The translations under genes were made by a program, and so were the position numbers. Source: Thalassotalea psychrophila (GTDB lineage: Bacteria; Pseudomonadota; Gammaproteobacteria; Enterobacterales; Alteromonadaceae). Taken from it: DNA of 64,000 bases. The notes under the pieces are model-generated. The model searched no databases, was not told where the DNA came from, and saw only the letters and a list, made by a program, of their open reading frames with translations. Below, piece by piece: positions 52,820-64,000 of the stretch (positions within the stretch are counted from its first letter, which is position 1; each line of letters opens with the position of its first letter). The DNA lies in assembly GCF_031583595.1 (NCBI RefSeq), contig NZ_CP134145.1, positions 4,092,001-4,156,000 on the forward strand. Direction: 5' to 3'.

Positions 52820-55645
52820 ATGAAGCAAATTGAAGTTCGTGGTGCTCGTACTCATAACTTAAAAAATATCGACTTAGATATCCCTCGCGATAAACTAATT
52901 GTTATTACCGGTCTATCTGGTTCTGGTAAATCATCTTTAGCATTCGATACCTTATATGCTGAAGGCCAACGTCGTTATGTTGAATCTCTTTCTTCTTATG
53001 CTCGTCAATTTTTATCTCTAATGGAGAAACCTGATGTTGATCATATTGAGGGCTTATCGCCGGCAATTTCAATTGAGCAAAAATCAACATCTCACAATCC
53101 ACGCTCCACTGTAGGTACCATTACTGAAATTTATGACTACTTACGCTTAATGTTTGCACGAGTGGGTGAGCCCCGCTGTCCAACACATCATGAACCACTT
53201 GCTGCGCAAACAATTAGCCAAATGGTTGATAATGTTTTAGCTTTAGAAGAAGGCACTAAGGTGATGCTATTGGCACCTGTAGTCCTAGATAGAAAAGGCG
53301 AACATATAAAGTTATTAGATAATCTAGCTGCACAAGGCTACATCCGCGCCCGTATTGATGGTGATGTTTGTGACTTATCTGATCCTCCAACACTAGACTT
53401 GCACAAAAAGCATACCATTGAAGTAATTGTCGATCGCTTAAAGGTTCGTGAAGATATTCAAACCCGTTTGGCTGAATCTTTTGAAACCGCGCTATCACTT
53501 ACTGATGGTATTGCTGCTATTGCATTTATGGATGAGCCTGAAAGAGAAGAACTATTATTTTCTGCCAACTTTGCCTGTCCACAATGTGGCTACAGTATGC
53601 AAAAGCCTGAACCAAAACTGTTTTCATTCAACAACCCTGCTGGTGCATGTCAAACCTGTGATGGTCTTGGCCATAAACAATTTTTCGATCAACATCGTGT
53701 TATTGCTAATGACGAACTTAGCTTAGCTGGTGGGGCTATTCGCGGCTGGGATAAGCGCAACTTTTATTATTTTCAAATGCTCACCTCATTAGCCGACCAC
53801 TATAAATTCGACTTAAACCTACCATTTAAAGATTTAGAGCTTGGGATCCAACAGATAATACTATTAGGTAGTGGGCGTCAAGATATTGAATTCAAGTATA
53901 TGAATGACCGTGGTGACATAGTTAAACGCAAGCACCCTTTTGAAGGGATCCTAGTGAATATGGATAGACGTTACCGTGAAACAGAATCGAACGCGGTAAG
54001 AGAAGAATTGGCTAAGTATCTGAATAACCAAACTTGTCCGAGTTGTGACGGCAGTCGCTTACGTTTGGAAGCGCGTAATGTTTTTGTTGATAATAAAACT
54101 ATTGATGAGATCGTTGAATATTCGATCGCGCATGCCGCTGAATTCTTTCAACAGTTAGATCTAGTAGGCCAACGTGGTCAAATTGCCGAGAAAATATTAA
54201 AAGAAGTTAATGACCGTTTAGGTTTCTTAGTAAATGTAGGGTTGAATTACTTAACCCTATCAAGAAGTGCCGATACTTTATCGGGTGGTGAAGCACAGCG
54301 TATTCGCTTAGCTTCTCAAATCGGAGCAGGTTTAGTCGGTGTAATGTATGTACTTGATGAACCTTCGATAGGTTTACATCAACGCGACAATGAGCGTTTA
54401 TTGAAAACGTTGATACACCTGCGCGATTTAGGCAATACCGTGATTGTGGTAGAACATGATGAAGACGCGATTAAAGAAGCCGATCATGTTATTGATATCG
54501 GCCCTGGTGCAGGAGTTCATGGTGGACAAATCATTGCGGAAGGAACTATCGATGATATTTTAGCTAGTGAAGACTCCTTAACAGGGAAGTATTTATCTGG
54601 TGCCCTAAAAATTGAAATTCCTGACAAACGCACCCCGTTTAATCAAGATAATGTTATTGAACTCACCGGAGCTACGGGTAACAATCTTCAAAATATCGAT
54701 TTAACTATTCCTTTAGGTTTGATGACTTGTGTTACCGGGGTTTCAGGCTCTGGTAAATCAACATTAATTAACGACACTTTATATAAGATTTCACATATCG
54801 AATTGAACCGTGCAACCTTAGATGAACCAGCACCTTATAAAACCATAACTGGTTTAGAAAAGCTTGATAAAGTTATCGACATTGATCAAAGCCCAATAGG
54901 TCGAACTCCTCGTTCAAACCCAGCTACTTACACCGGTATATTTACCGCAATACGTGACATATTCTCAGCTACACAAGAATCTCGCTCTCGTGGTTATAAA
55001 CCTGGAAGATTCAGCTTTAATGTTAAAGGCGGACGTTGTGAAGCTTGCCAAGGTGATGGTGTAATTAAAGTTGAGATGCATTTTTTACCAGATGTTTATG
55101 TACCTTGTGATATTTGTAAAGGAAAACGTTACAACCGTGAGACTTTAGAAATTCGCTATAAAGGCAAAAACATCCATGAAGTTTTGGATATGACCATCGA
55201 AGATGGCTTTGAATTTTTCAGCGCAATTCCTGCGGTTAAACGAAAACTTCAAACTTTGGTCGATGTTGGGCTTTCTTATATCAAACTTGGCCAGTCAGCC
55301 ACTACTCTTTCTGGTGGTGAAGCACAACGTGTTAAGCTTTCTAAAGAATTATCAAAACGTGATACAGGGCAAACGCTATATATTTTAGATGAGCCAACTA
55401 CAGGTTTGCATTTTCATGATATTAAGCAATTAATGCATGTATTACATCGCCTACGTGATCATGGTAATACCGTGGTGATTATTGAGCATAACCTTGATGT
55501 AATAAAAACAGCCGACTGGGTTGTCGATTTAGGTCCTGAAGGTGGCTCTGGTGGAGGGCAAATTCTTGTTACAGGTACACCGGAAGTCGTTGCCGAGAAT
55601 AAAGAGTCTCATACCGCTAGGTTCTTAAAGCCCTTGTTGTCTTAA
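52820..55645 (+). CDS. uvrA: excinuclease ABC subunit A
   Basis: 941-residue damage-recognition ATPase of nucleotide excision repair. Two ABC modules: Walker [10 protein letters not shown] (about 31-39) and GVSGSGKST (about 640-648), signatures [12 protein letters not shown] and [12 protein letters not shown]. Both zinc modules are intact (CPQCGY...CQTC and CEAC...CDIC). Standard length. Monocistronic, divergent from the S10 operon, and probably SOS-inducible. Confidence 0.99.
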   Translation: MKQIEVRGARTHNLKNIDLDIPRDKLIVITGLSGSGKSSLAFDTLYAEGQRRYVESLSSYARQFLSLMEKPDVDHIEGLSPAISIEQKSTSHNPRSTVGTITEIYDYLRLMFARVGEPRCPTHHEPLAAQTISQMVDNVLALEEGTKVMLLAPVVLDRKGEHIKLLDNLAAQGYIRARIDGDVCDLSDPPTLDLHKKHTIEVIVDRLKVREDIQTRLAESFETALSLTDGIAAIAFMDEPEREELLFSANFACPQCGYSMQKPEPKLFSFNNPAGACQTCDGLGHKQFFDQHRVIANDELSLAGGAIRGWDKRNFYYFQMLTSLADHYKFDLNLPFKDLELGIQQIILLGSGRQDIEFKYMNDRGDIVKRKHPFEGILVNMDRRYRETESNAVREELAKYLNNQTCPSCDGSRLRLEARNVFVDNKTIDEIVEYSIAHAAEFFQQLDLVGQRGQIAEKILKEVNDRLGFLVNVGLNYLTLSRSADTLSGGEAQRIRLASQIGAGLVGVMYVLDEPSIGLHQRDNERLLKTLIHLRDLGNTVIVVEHDEDAIKEADHVIDIGPGAGVHGGQIIAEGTIDDILASEDSLTGKYLSGALKIEIPDKRTPFNQDNVIELTGATGNNLQNIDLTIPLGLMTCVTGVSGSGKSTLINDTLYKISHIELNRATLDEPAPYKTITGLEKLDKVIDIDQSPIGRTPRSNPATYTGIFTAIRDIFSATQESRSRGYKPGRFSFNVKGGRCEACQGDGVIKVEMHFLPDVYVPCDICKGKRYNRETLEIRYKGKNIHEVLDMTIEDGFEFFSAIPAVKRKLQTLVDVGLSYIKLGQSATTLSGGEAQRVKLSKELSKRDTGQTLYILDEPTTGLHFHDIKQLMHVLHRLRDHGNTVVIIEHNLDVIKTADWVVDLGPEGGSGGGQILVTGTPEVVAENKESHTARFLKPLLS

Positions 55646-55719
55646 TTCTTTACTTACATTGAGTCAATTTTATGTCATCCATGGCAAATTGACATTCCTT
55701 CATCCCTGAAGTAAAAATT

Positions 55720-55745
55720 AAAGGTCGCTGATGCGGCCTTTTTAA
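55720..55745 (+). terminator. uvrA terminator
   Basis: Stem AAAGG-CGC/GCG-CCTTT with single mispaired bases and a TGAT loop, followed by TTT. A further inverted repeat TTTCAACG/CGTTGAAA lies at 55754-55778. Confidence 0.75.
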
Positions 55746-55793
55746 TAACAAAATTTCAACGACTCCTAGACGTTGAAAATCAAGCAAGAAAAA

Positions 55794-55813
55794 AGCGGGC
55801 TAATTAGCCCGCT
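55794..55813 (-). terminator. RND operon terminator
   Basis: Stem AGCGGGC/GCCCGCT around TAATTA with TTTTTTC on the minus strand, about 30 bases past the permease stop. Confidence 0.85.
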
Positions 55814-55841
55814 CTTTATAATGATTAATTATAATCTAATG

Positions 55842-58800
55842 TTATTCTTTACCATCTCGTGCTGCATCAGCAATTGATGCTATCTGAGTTTTTGAGCCAA
55901 AGTGTTCTCGCAATCTTTGGAACATAATAAAGAAGATAGGAACGAAGATACAACCGATGATAGTTGCTGACAACATACCGCCAAATACCGTCTGTCCCAT
56001 TACGTTACGAGACGCGGCACCTGCACCTGATGCGATCATCAGTGGCACAACGCCTAAAATAAAGGCAAATGCTGTCATCGCAACCGCTCGCATACGTAAT
56101 TTAGCTGCTTGAATACCTGATTCTAAAATAGTTAAGCCTTTATCTTCACGTAATACCTTAGCAAATTCAACAATCAATATCGCGTTACGAGCAGCCATAC
56201 CTATCATCAAGACTAAACCAATTTGAGTATAAATATTTAAGGTTCCACCCATCATACTTACCAAGAATAACGCACCGAATAATGCTGTTGGAACACATAG
56301 AATGATAGCAAATGGTGTCATCCAAGATTCATACTGTGCAACTAAGAACAAGTATGTAAATAAAATAGCCAGTGCGAATAGGAAAATGATACCGCCACCA
56401 GTTTCAACTTCTTGATACGTTTGCCCAGTCCAGTCAGTCGTATATCCATCAGGTAATGTTTTCGCTACTTCTTGTACAGCTTTGATCGCGTCACCAGATG
56501 AATAGCCAGGCGCTGCTGCTGCCATAAGTTGCGTTGAATTATATAAGTTATAACGGGCTGAAACATCTGCACCAATAGCAGGTTTAAATTCAGCAAACGA
56601 CGAGAATTTAATCAACTCGCCAGTGCCACTCGCAACATATAAAGTATTTAGATCCGACTCATCATCTCTAAATTGGCCATCAGACATAATATTAACCTGA
56701 TAGTTTTTACCAAATTTGGTGAAGTCGTTAACGTATTTTTTACCAAACATAGTCGACAAAGTTGAGTTAATTGCTGTTGGCTGAACCCCCAGTTTCATTG
56801 CTAATTCATAATCAATATCTAAGTACAGCTGTGGAACATTAGCTGTATAGGTAGAAAATGCAAAAGCAATTTCAGGGCGAGCCATCAAGTCCATCGAGAA
56901 CTTTTGCAATACCGGCGCAAGTGACTCTGTTGAACGTCCCATGGTATCTTGTAAAACAATGCTCAAACCAGATGATGTACCCATACCTGGAATTGCAGGA
57001 GTGGTAATTGCTAAGCCTTTAATTTCTTTATTTGCTGCAAGTAAACCACGAGTTTGGCCAAGCACAGATACTAGCGATAGTTCGGGTGTTTTACGTAAAG
57101 ACCAATCATCTAAAGAAACAATAAGCATTGCGGAATTCGTTGCCAAGGCACCTTTAAGCATACTAAAGCCTGATGCCGAAACAACACGGGCAACACCCGG
57201 GATAGCTTCTATTTCACGAGTCATTTGATTAACTTGTTCGATAGTACGTTCTAATGTTGCCGCTTCAGGCAAAGACACATCAACGATAAAGTTACCTTTA
57301 TCTTCTTCAGGAATAAAACCGGTCGGCATGGTTTTACCTAAATAGCCAATATAAGCAAGTAGCGCGACAAAAATAACCATAGTCAGCATTAAACGACGAC
57401 CAAGGAAATCTACTAGCCAACCATATTTTTCACGCGTAACATCAACAAAACGGTTGAACCAACCTAATGGGCCTTTAGTGGCAAGCGGTTTTACCTGCAT
57501 TAAAGTAGCACACAGTGCTGGTGTTAATGTTAGTGCAACAACTGTTGATAGAACCGTTGAGGCTACAATTGCCACACCAAATTGTGCATAAAGGATACCA
57601 ACCATACCCGGTGCTAGTGATACAGGTACAAATACCGCCATTAATACCAATGCTGATGCGATTAGCGGTGCGGTAACTTCTTTCATCGCCTTAGATGTAG
57701 CTTCTTTTGCCGGTAAATGCTCTTCATGCATTAATCGCTCAACGTTTTCTATCACCACGATAGCGGCATCAACTACAATACCAATAGCCAAAATCAACCC
57801 GAACATCGAAATGGTATTAATGTCAATATTCATCATTTTAAATACTAAGAATGTAGCGACAAGAGATACTGGTATAGCGATTAATGGAATAATCGTAGCA
57901 CGCCAGTTTTGCAAGAACATAAAAGTAATGATTGCTACAAGTATTAGCGCTTCAAATAACGTTTTGTAAACCTCATTCATCGAAGCTGATATAAAAGTAG
58001 TTGAGTCAAAGGCAATATCGTATTCAATATCTTCAGGGAATGCTTTTGAAATTTCTTGCATTTTTGCTTTTACTTCATTGGCCACAACAATGGCATTAGC
58101 ACCAGGTGCTTGATAAGCAATTAACAGAGGAGAAGGTTTATCACTCCAACTTGCTTGCGCATTATAGGCCTTTGAACCTAACTCAATACGAGCAATATCT
58201 TTTAAGCGAATATCACTGCCATCAGGCAAAACACGGACAACTATATCCTCAAACTCTTCAATGTTTTTCAAACGACCTTTAGTCTTGATAGTATATTGAA
58301 ATGTTGTCCCTTCTGGGTTTGGTGATTCACCAATTTTACCAGCAGAAATTGTCGCGTTTTGTGCAGCAACGGCATTGCTTACTTCAGTATCGGTAATACC
58401 AAAACCTGCCATTTTTTCATTATCAATCCAAATACGTAACGAGTAATCTTTTTGACCAAGCATTTTCAGCTCACCAACACCGTTTACTCGTAACAATTGA
58501 TCCAGAATGTTTAATGTCATGTAATTTGATAAAAATACGTCATCGTAAGTATTATTCGGTGAATATAAACTTACAGAAACTAGCATTGATGGAGATGATT
58601 TTTGCACCGTCACACCAAGTTGCTTTACGATACCAGGTAATTTAGGCAAAGCCTTATTCACTCGGTTTTGTACTAGCGATTGTGCACGGTCAGGATCTGT
58701 ACCAATAGCGAATGTAACGCGTCCAATATAGGTACCATCATTAGCTGATTTAGTATCCATATAAATCATGTTCTCAACACCGTTGATATCTTGCTCTAAT

Positions 58801-58991
58801 ACAGAGGCAACGGTATCACGAATAGTGTTATGATCGGCACCAGGGAAGGTAGCTGTGATCATAATAGTAGGCGGTGTTACTGTTGGGTATAACGACACAG
58901 GCATTTTCAGCATGGTCAATATACCGGTCAACGTCATTACGATAGATAATACTATTGCAAATTTGGGACGATTTATGAAAAATTCAATCAT
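55842..58991 (-). CDS. RND multidrug efflux permease (HAE-1) with altered proton relay
   Basis: 1049-residue inner-membrane trimeric pump subunit of the AcrB/MexB type with twelve helices and two large periplasmic loops. Family blocks are clear (FFINRPKFAIVLSI, VVDAAIVVIENVERL, FTYLFLVAQYESW). Two canonical relay residues differ: the Asp-Asp pair of helix 4 reads Asp408-Ala409, and the helix 10 Lys is Arg935 (MAARNAILIVEFA). The helix 11 Arg and Thr (RAVAMTAF) are kept. Co-transcribed with the adaptor gene 11 bases upstream. No TolC-like gene or local regulator is nearby. Drug range unknown. Confidence 0.93.
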   Translation of the reverse strand: MIEFFINRPKFAIVLSIVMTLTGILTMLKMPVSLYPTVTPPTIMITATFPGADHNTIRDTVASVLEQDINGVENMIYMDTKSANDGTYIGRVTFAIGTDPDRAQSLVQNRVNKALPKLPGIVKQLGVTVQKSSPSMLVSVSLYSPNNTYDDVFLSNYMTLNILDQLLRVNGVGELKMLGQKDYSLRIWIDNEKMAGFGITDTEVSNAVAAQNATISAGKIGESPNPEGTTFQYTIKTKGRLKNIEEFEDIVVRVLPDGSDIRLKDIARIELGSKAYNAQASWSDKPSPLLIAYQAPGANAIVVANEVKAKMQEISKAFPEDIEYDIAFDSTTFISASMNEVYKTLFEALILVAIITFMFLQNWRATIIPLIAIPVSLVATFLVFKMMNIDINTISMFGLILAIGIVVDAAIVVIENVERLMHEEHLPAKEATSKAMKEVTAPLIASALVLMAVFVPVSLAPGMVGILYAQFGVAIVASTVLSTVVALTLTPALCATLMQVKPLATKGPLGWFNRFVDVTREKYGWLVDFLGRRLMLTMVIFVALLAYIGYLGKTMPTGFIPEEDKGNFIVDVSLPEAATLERTIEQVNQMTREIEAIPGVARVVSASGFSMLKGALATNSAMLIVSLDDWSLRKTPELSLVSVLGQTRGLLAANKEIKGLAITTPAIPGMGTSSGLSIVLQDTMGRSTESLAPVLQKFSMDLMARPEIAFAFSTYTANVPQLYLDIDYELAMKLGVQPTAINSTLSTMFGKKYVNDFTKFGKNYQVNIMSDGQFRDDESDLNTLYVASGTGELIKFSSFAEFKPAIGADVSARYNLYNSTQLMAAAAPGYSSGDAIKAVQEVAKTLPDGYTTDWTGQTYQEVETGGGIIFLFALAILFTYLFLVAQYESWMTPFAIILCVPTALFGALFLVSMMGGTLNIYTQIGLVLMIGMAARNAILIVEFAKVLREDKGLTILESGIQAAKLRMRAVAMTAFAFILGVVPLMIASGAGAASRNVMGQTVFGGMLSATIIGCIFVPIFFIMFQRLREHFGSKTQIASIADAARDGKE

Positions 58992-59002
58992 GAGCTAACC
59001 CC

Positions 59003-60103
59003 TTATTCTTCTACTGGAGTTACGGCTTGACCAACTTTTGCTTTTAAGATGCCAGAAACAATAACTTTCTCACCATCTTGCAAACCATCTTCAACAATCC
59101 AGTTAACACCGTAGCGCTTACCTAATTTAATAATTCGTTTTTCTACGATATTATCTTTACCTACTACGTAGATAAATCTGCCTAATTGATCTTCCATAAC
59201 CGCCATTTGTGGAATGTAATGGAAATTTTTCGCTTTGCCAGCTGTCGCAACTAGAGTTACATTTTGACCACCAAGTAATAGGCCGTCTGGATTAGAGAAT
59301 AAAACACGATACGTTACAGTTCCTGCGCTAACTTCACTTCCGATAAAGTTAATGGTGCCGGTATGGTTGTACATTGAACCATCAGCCAGCTCTAATTCTA
59401 TAGTATCAGGAATAATTTGCTGATTTTTCAGTTTTTTAGCTACAGATTTAAAATGTTCATTTTCACCAATTTGGGTATACACTTCAATTTGGCCATTAGC
59501 TACTATATCAACAATTGCTCCATGCGCAGTGCCAACCAAATCACCAATGCCAAATTTAGTAATACCAACTACACCATCAATTGGCGCTGGTACTTTACTT
59601 TTATGAAGAGATAATTGTGCTTGTACTAGTGATGCTTTTGCTGCAGCAAGTGCGGCCTCAGCTACATCACGATTTACTTTGATTTGTTCTGCATCTAACT
59701 TGCTCATCGCATTACTGCCAGCTAAGCTTTTCGACATTTCATACTTAACTTCAGCCAATGCCAGACCAGCTTCAGCTTGCTTTAAGTTTGATTGTTGACG
59801 AAGAACTTCTGCTTCAAATGGTTGTGAATCGATTTCAAACATGATTTGGCCACGTTTAATTTCTTGACCTTCTTTGATGTGAACTTTAGTGATAACACCA
59901 GAAACTTGCGGAACAACTGACACTTTTGACAGTGCAGCTGTTTTACCAGCATAGCGTTCTGAAATTGTTAAACTTTCTGGTTTAATTACTTGTACGCCAA
60001 CCTGTGGGGCTGGTGCTGCAGCTGGAGCAGCTTTTTGTTGCTCACCGCAACCTGTAATCATTAACATCATTAGTGCTGAAGCACCTAAAACTTTGAAGCG
60101 CAT
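59003..60103 (-). CDS. RND efflux periplasmic adaptor (MFP) lipoprotein
   Basis: 366-residue membrane-fusion protein with lipobox ITGC (Cys19), an Ala/Pro-rich linker, a biotinyl-lipoyl-like half (VSGVITKVHIKEGQEIKRG), an alpha-helical hairpin (about 105-165) and beta-barrel domains. It joins the inner-membrane pump to an outer-membrane channel, which is not encoded here and is presumably a housekeeping TolC. First gene of the two-gene operon. Confidence 0.93.
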   Translation of the reverse strand: MRFKVLGASALMMLMITGCGEQQKAAPAAAPAPQVGVQVIKPESLTISERYAGKTAALSKVSVVPQVSGVITKVHIKEGQEIKRGQIMFEIDSQPFEAEVLRQQSNLKQAEAGLALAEVKYEMSKSLAGSNAMSKLDAEQIKVNRDVAEAALAAAKASLVQAQLSLHKSKVPAPIDGVVGITKFGIGDLVGTAHGAIVDIVANGQIEVYTQIGENEHFKSVAKKLKNQQIIPDTIELELADGSMYNHTGTINFIGSEVSAGTVTYRVLFSNPDGLLLGGQNVTLVATAGKAKNFHYIPQMAVMEDQLGRFIYVVGKDNIVEKRIIKLGKRYGVNWIVEDGLQDGEKVIVSGILKAKVGQAVTPVEE

Positions 60104-60406
60104 TATTATCTCCTGCGAACTCTAAATTATTTTTTAACTCGATTAATATATCAGTAACAAAGCAAAGCAAATGTTCGAAAGGGCAATCAGATGTTATCAA
60201 TAAAGCCACTCACATATAACTATAAGTTATAACTTATTGCATTTAAGTATATAAATTAAGTAAATTCACTAATTTTATAGTAGTTCAAATTTTCGAAATT
60301 AAAATTTTATTAACAAATAAAACTGTAGTTTTTTGTTATTAGAAAGAGATTTTTTCTGTTTAATTGCAAGGAGTTAGGAAAACTCCTTGCAATTAACATG
60401 GGGATA
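60104..60406. other. promoter spacer between the efflux operon and fadH
   Basis: 303 bases, very AT-rich. Apart from the fadH hairpin at its left end I see no recognisable operator or gene, and in particular no TetR/AcrR-type regulator gene. Confidence 0.5.
60361..60395. terminator. perfect 15-bp hairpin after fadH
   Basis: TAATTGCAAGGAGTT pairs exactly with AACTCCTTGCAATTA around a five-base loop, starting 12 bases past the fadH stop. The T-run is poor, so termination would rest on the strong stem. Confidence 0.65.
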
Positions 60407-62467
<2,061 letters not shown>

Positions 62468-62552
62468 TTACCAGTATTAATAATATCCTATTAACACAAA
62501 TTATTAATCCAATGTAAACACTTGTTTGAAAATAACTGAATCAAGCTACTCG

Positions 62553-63926
62553 CTAAGGATAAACAAAATGTGCAACAGCAACGATTACCGGAAGAGTCAC
62601 TATGGTTCTTAAAATAAAAATAACAAATAAATCCAAGATGTTAACTGGGATTTTAGTACCCAATAACATAGCGCCTACTTCTGAAAGGTAAATTAATTGC
62701 GTTATAGATAAAGCGGCAACAACAAAACGAGTAAACTCCGACTCTACTCCAGCAATTAAAATAGCGGGTAAGAACATATCAGCGAAACCAATGACTACAG
62801 ACTTTGCTGCTATGGCAGCTTCAGGAACTTGCAATAATTCCAAATATGGAACGAACGGCATACCTAAATAATCAAATACCGGCGTGTACTCTGCGCAAAC
62901 TAAAGCAATGGTACCTATTCCCATTACGACTGGGATCACCACAAATAACATTTCTAACGCATTTTGAATGCCATGAACTAATACATTGGATAAACTTTTT
63001 ATCTCTGCCGAACGTTGTAAAGCTAGCTTAAAACCATGACTAAATATGTTTTCATCATCAGGAATTTTATGAGCATCAGGATCAGGTTGTGTACCATCAA
63101 TGTATAACTGTTTTTTCAAACTTAGTGGTGGCAAGCGCGGCACAATAAGCGCGGCAACAAATCCGGCAAGGCAAACAGCAGCATAAAATGGCACAAACAT
63201 ATGCACTAAGCCAACCTCGGCGATAACAATTAAACTGAATGTGATCGACACGGCAGAAAAGGTTGTACCAACAACAGCAGCTTCTCGTTGCGTATATATT
63301 TTTTGTTCATATTGTTTACTGGTAAGTAACACCCCTACCGTGCCATCGCCTAACCAAGAGGTCGTACAATCAATTGCTGAACGGCCAGGTAAATTAAATA
63401 AAGGTCGCATTACTTTGCTAAATAGTGTGCCAATAAACTCTAGTAAACCAAAATTTAACAGTAATGGTAATAATAAGCCGGCAAAAATAAATACTGAGAA
63501 TAAAATCGGCATTAAATCATGTAATAACAAGCCGCCTGTATTTTTGCTCCAAATCATTTCAGAGCCTAATTGTAAATAAACAAGCGCGGCAAAGGCAGCC
63601 CCTAAGCAGCGAATAATTAGCCATACGGGGGTTACGTAAAATAAACTGCCAAAAAATGATGATGGGTGGATACTTGCAGGACGAAAAACACTACAAACGA
63701 TGCTGAGCAATGTACTGATAAATATGATCCCACAAACCATTTCTATAATAAAACTTGCTGCAAATTTCTGTAAAATCTTTGCAACGACGGCTACAGGTAT
63801 ACTTGTTTCTCCTAAATACTCTATCGGAAACATAAAAAACATCACACCAATAAAGGAAGGTATTGAGAACATTGCAATGTTACGAACAGAGATTAAATCT
63901 TTCATTTTTTTTATTTTATTAACCAT
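62553..63926 (-). CDS. YjiH-like nucleoside-recognition (Gate-domain) membrane protein
   Basis: About 457 residues with nine or more hydrophobic helices. The protein resembles the YjiH family (nucleoside recognition/Gate domains): SAIDCTTSWLGDGTVGVLLTS and the second half with KSVVIGFADMFLPAILIAG. It is presumably a transporter, substrate unknown. The start is uncertain: TTG at 63959, ATG at 63926 or ATG at 63905, none with a ribosome binding site; the ATG at 63926 is used here. The gene order gives no functional clue. Confidence 0.8.
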   Translation of the reverse strand: MVNKIKKMKDLISVRNIAMFSIPSFIGVMFFMFPIEYLGETSIPVAVVAKILQKFAASFIIEMVCGIIFISTLLSIVCSVFRPASIHPSSFFGSLFYVTPVWLIIRCLGAAFAALVYLQLGSEMIWSKNTGGLLLHDLMPILFSVFIFAGLLLPLLLNFGLLEFIGTLFSKVMRPLFNLPGRSAIDCTTSWLGDGTVGVLLTSKQYEQKIYTQREAAVVGTTFSAVSITFSLIVIAEVGLVHMFVPFYAAVCLAGFVAALIVPRLPPLSLKKQLYIDGTQPDPDAHKIPDDENIFSHGFKLALQRSAEIKSLSNVLVHGIQNALEMLFVVIPVVMGIGTIALVCAEYTPVFDYLGMPFVPYLELLQVPEAAIAAKSVVIGFADMFLPAILIAGVESEFTRFVVAALSITQLIYLSEVGAMLLGTKIPVNILDLFVIFILRTIVTLPVIVAVAHFVYP

Positions 63927-64000
63927 TAAATTAACAAAAACTATGGCACATATTGACAAATATGCACGATTCTTAATGATTTTTAGCTGACAAGCTTAAA

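Overview
The window is chromosomal DNA of an AT-rich marine gammaproteobacterium, most likely of the order Alteromonadales (Colwelliaceae-like, for example Colwellia or Thalassotalea). This placement is inferred from gene content, protein style and preserved E. coli-like gene order (dsbD-cutA-fxsA-groES-groEL; pabA-argD-yhfA-prkB; the S10, spc and alpha ribosomal operons). There are no rRNA or tRNA genes, CRISPR arrays, phage genes or transposases. Almost all of it is core chromosome. The accessory-looking parts are 17.4-24.0 kb (small Cys-rich proteins, PEP-CTERM proteins, subtilases) and a signalling gene sitting between two ribosomal operons.

Layout. 0.1-0.6 kb: DUF4136 lipoprotein. 0.8-8.7 kb: complete nitrous-oxide reductase cluster nosRZDFYL behind an FNR-type box, so the cell can respire N2O. 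8.7-9.3 kb: DUF4202 protein. 9.6-12.6 kb: groEL, groES (with a textbook RpoH heat-shock promoter) and fxsA; a pair of ~100-bp structured repeats flanks the groEL terminator. 12.7-14.9 kb: a decayed cutA followed by dsbD. 15.1-17.4 kb: aroQ-accB-accC. 17.4-24.0 kb: a 7-mer tandem repeat, two tandem mini genes of the oxidoreductase-like family, two paralogous PEP-CTERM proteins each behind a sigma-54-like promoter, and two overlapping S8 proteases, one with a GlyGly-CTERM tail. 24.5-27.7 kb: MFS exporter, MOSC protein, pabA, PilZ protein. 28.0-32.8 kb: arginine succinyltransferase genes astC/argD-astA-astD and a DUF1338 protein. 32.9-35.9 kb: cstA, yhfA (OsmC), prkB.

36.2-52.2 kb: the ribosomal super-cluster on the minus strand. 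It reads S10 operon (rpsJ to rpsQ), then a free-standing GGDEF-EAL gene with its own terminator, then spc operon (rplN to rpmJ), then alpha operon (rpsM to rplQ) with a conserved S4-responsive leader. rpmJ and rpmD are short but intact. 52.8-55.6 kb: uvrA with a candidate LexA box. 55.8-60.1 kb: an RND efflux pump (permease plus adaptor, no outer-membrane partner) whose permease has lost two canonical proton-relay residues. 60.4-64.0 kb: fadH and a YjiH-like membrane protein.

The observations most worth follow-up are the GGDEF-EAL gene inserted between S10 and spc, the sigma-54/PEP-CTERM pair, the subtilase pair whose second start codon lies inside the sorting-signal codons of the first, the proton-relay substitutions in the RND pump, and two families of structured intergenic repeats.
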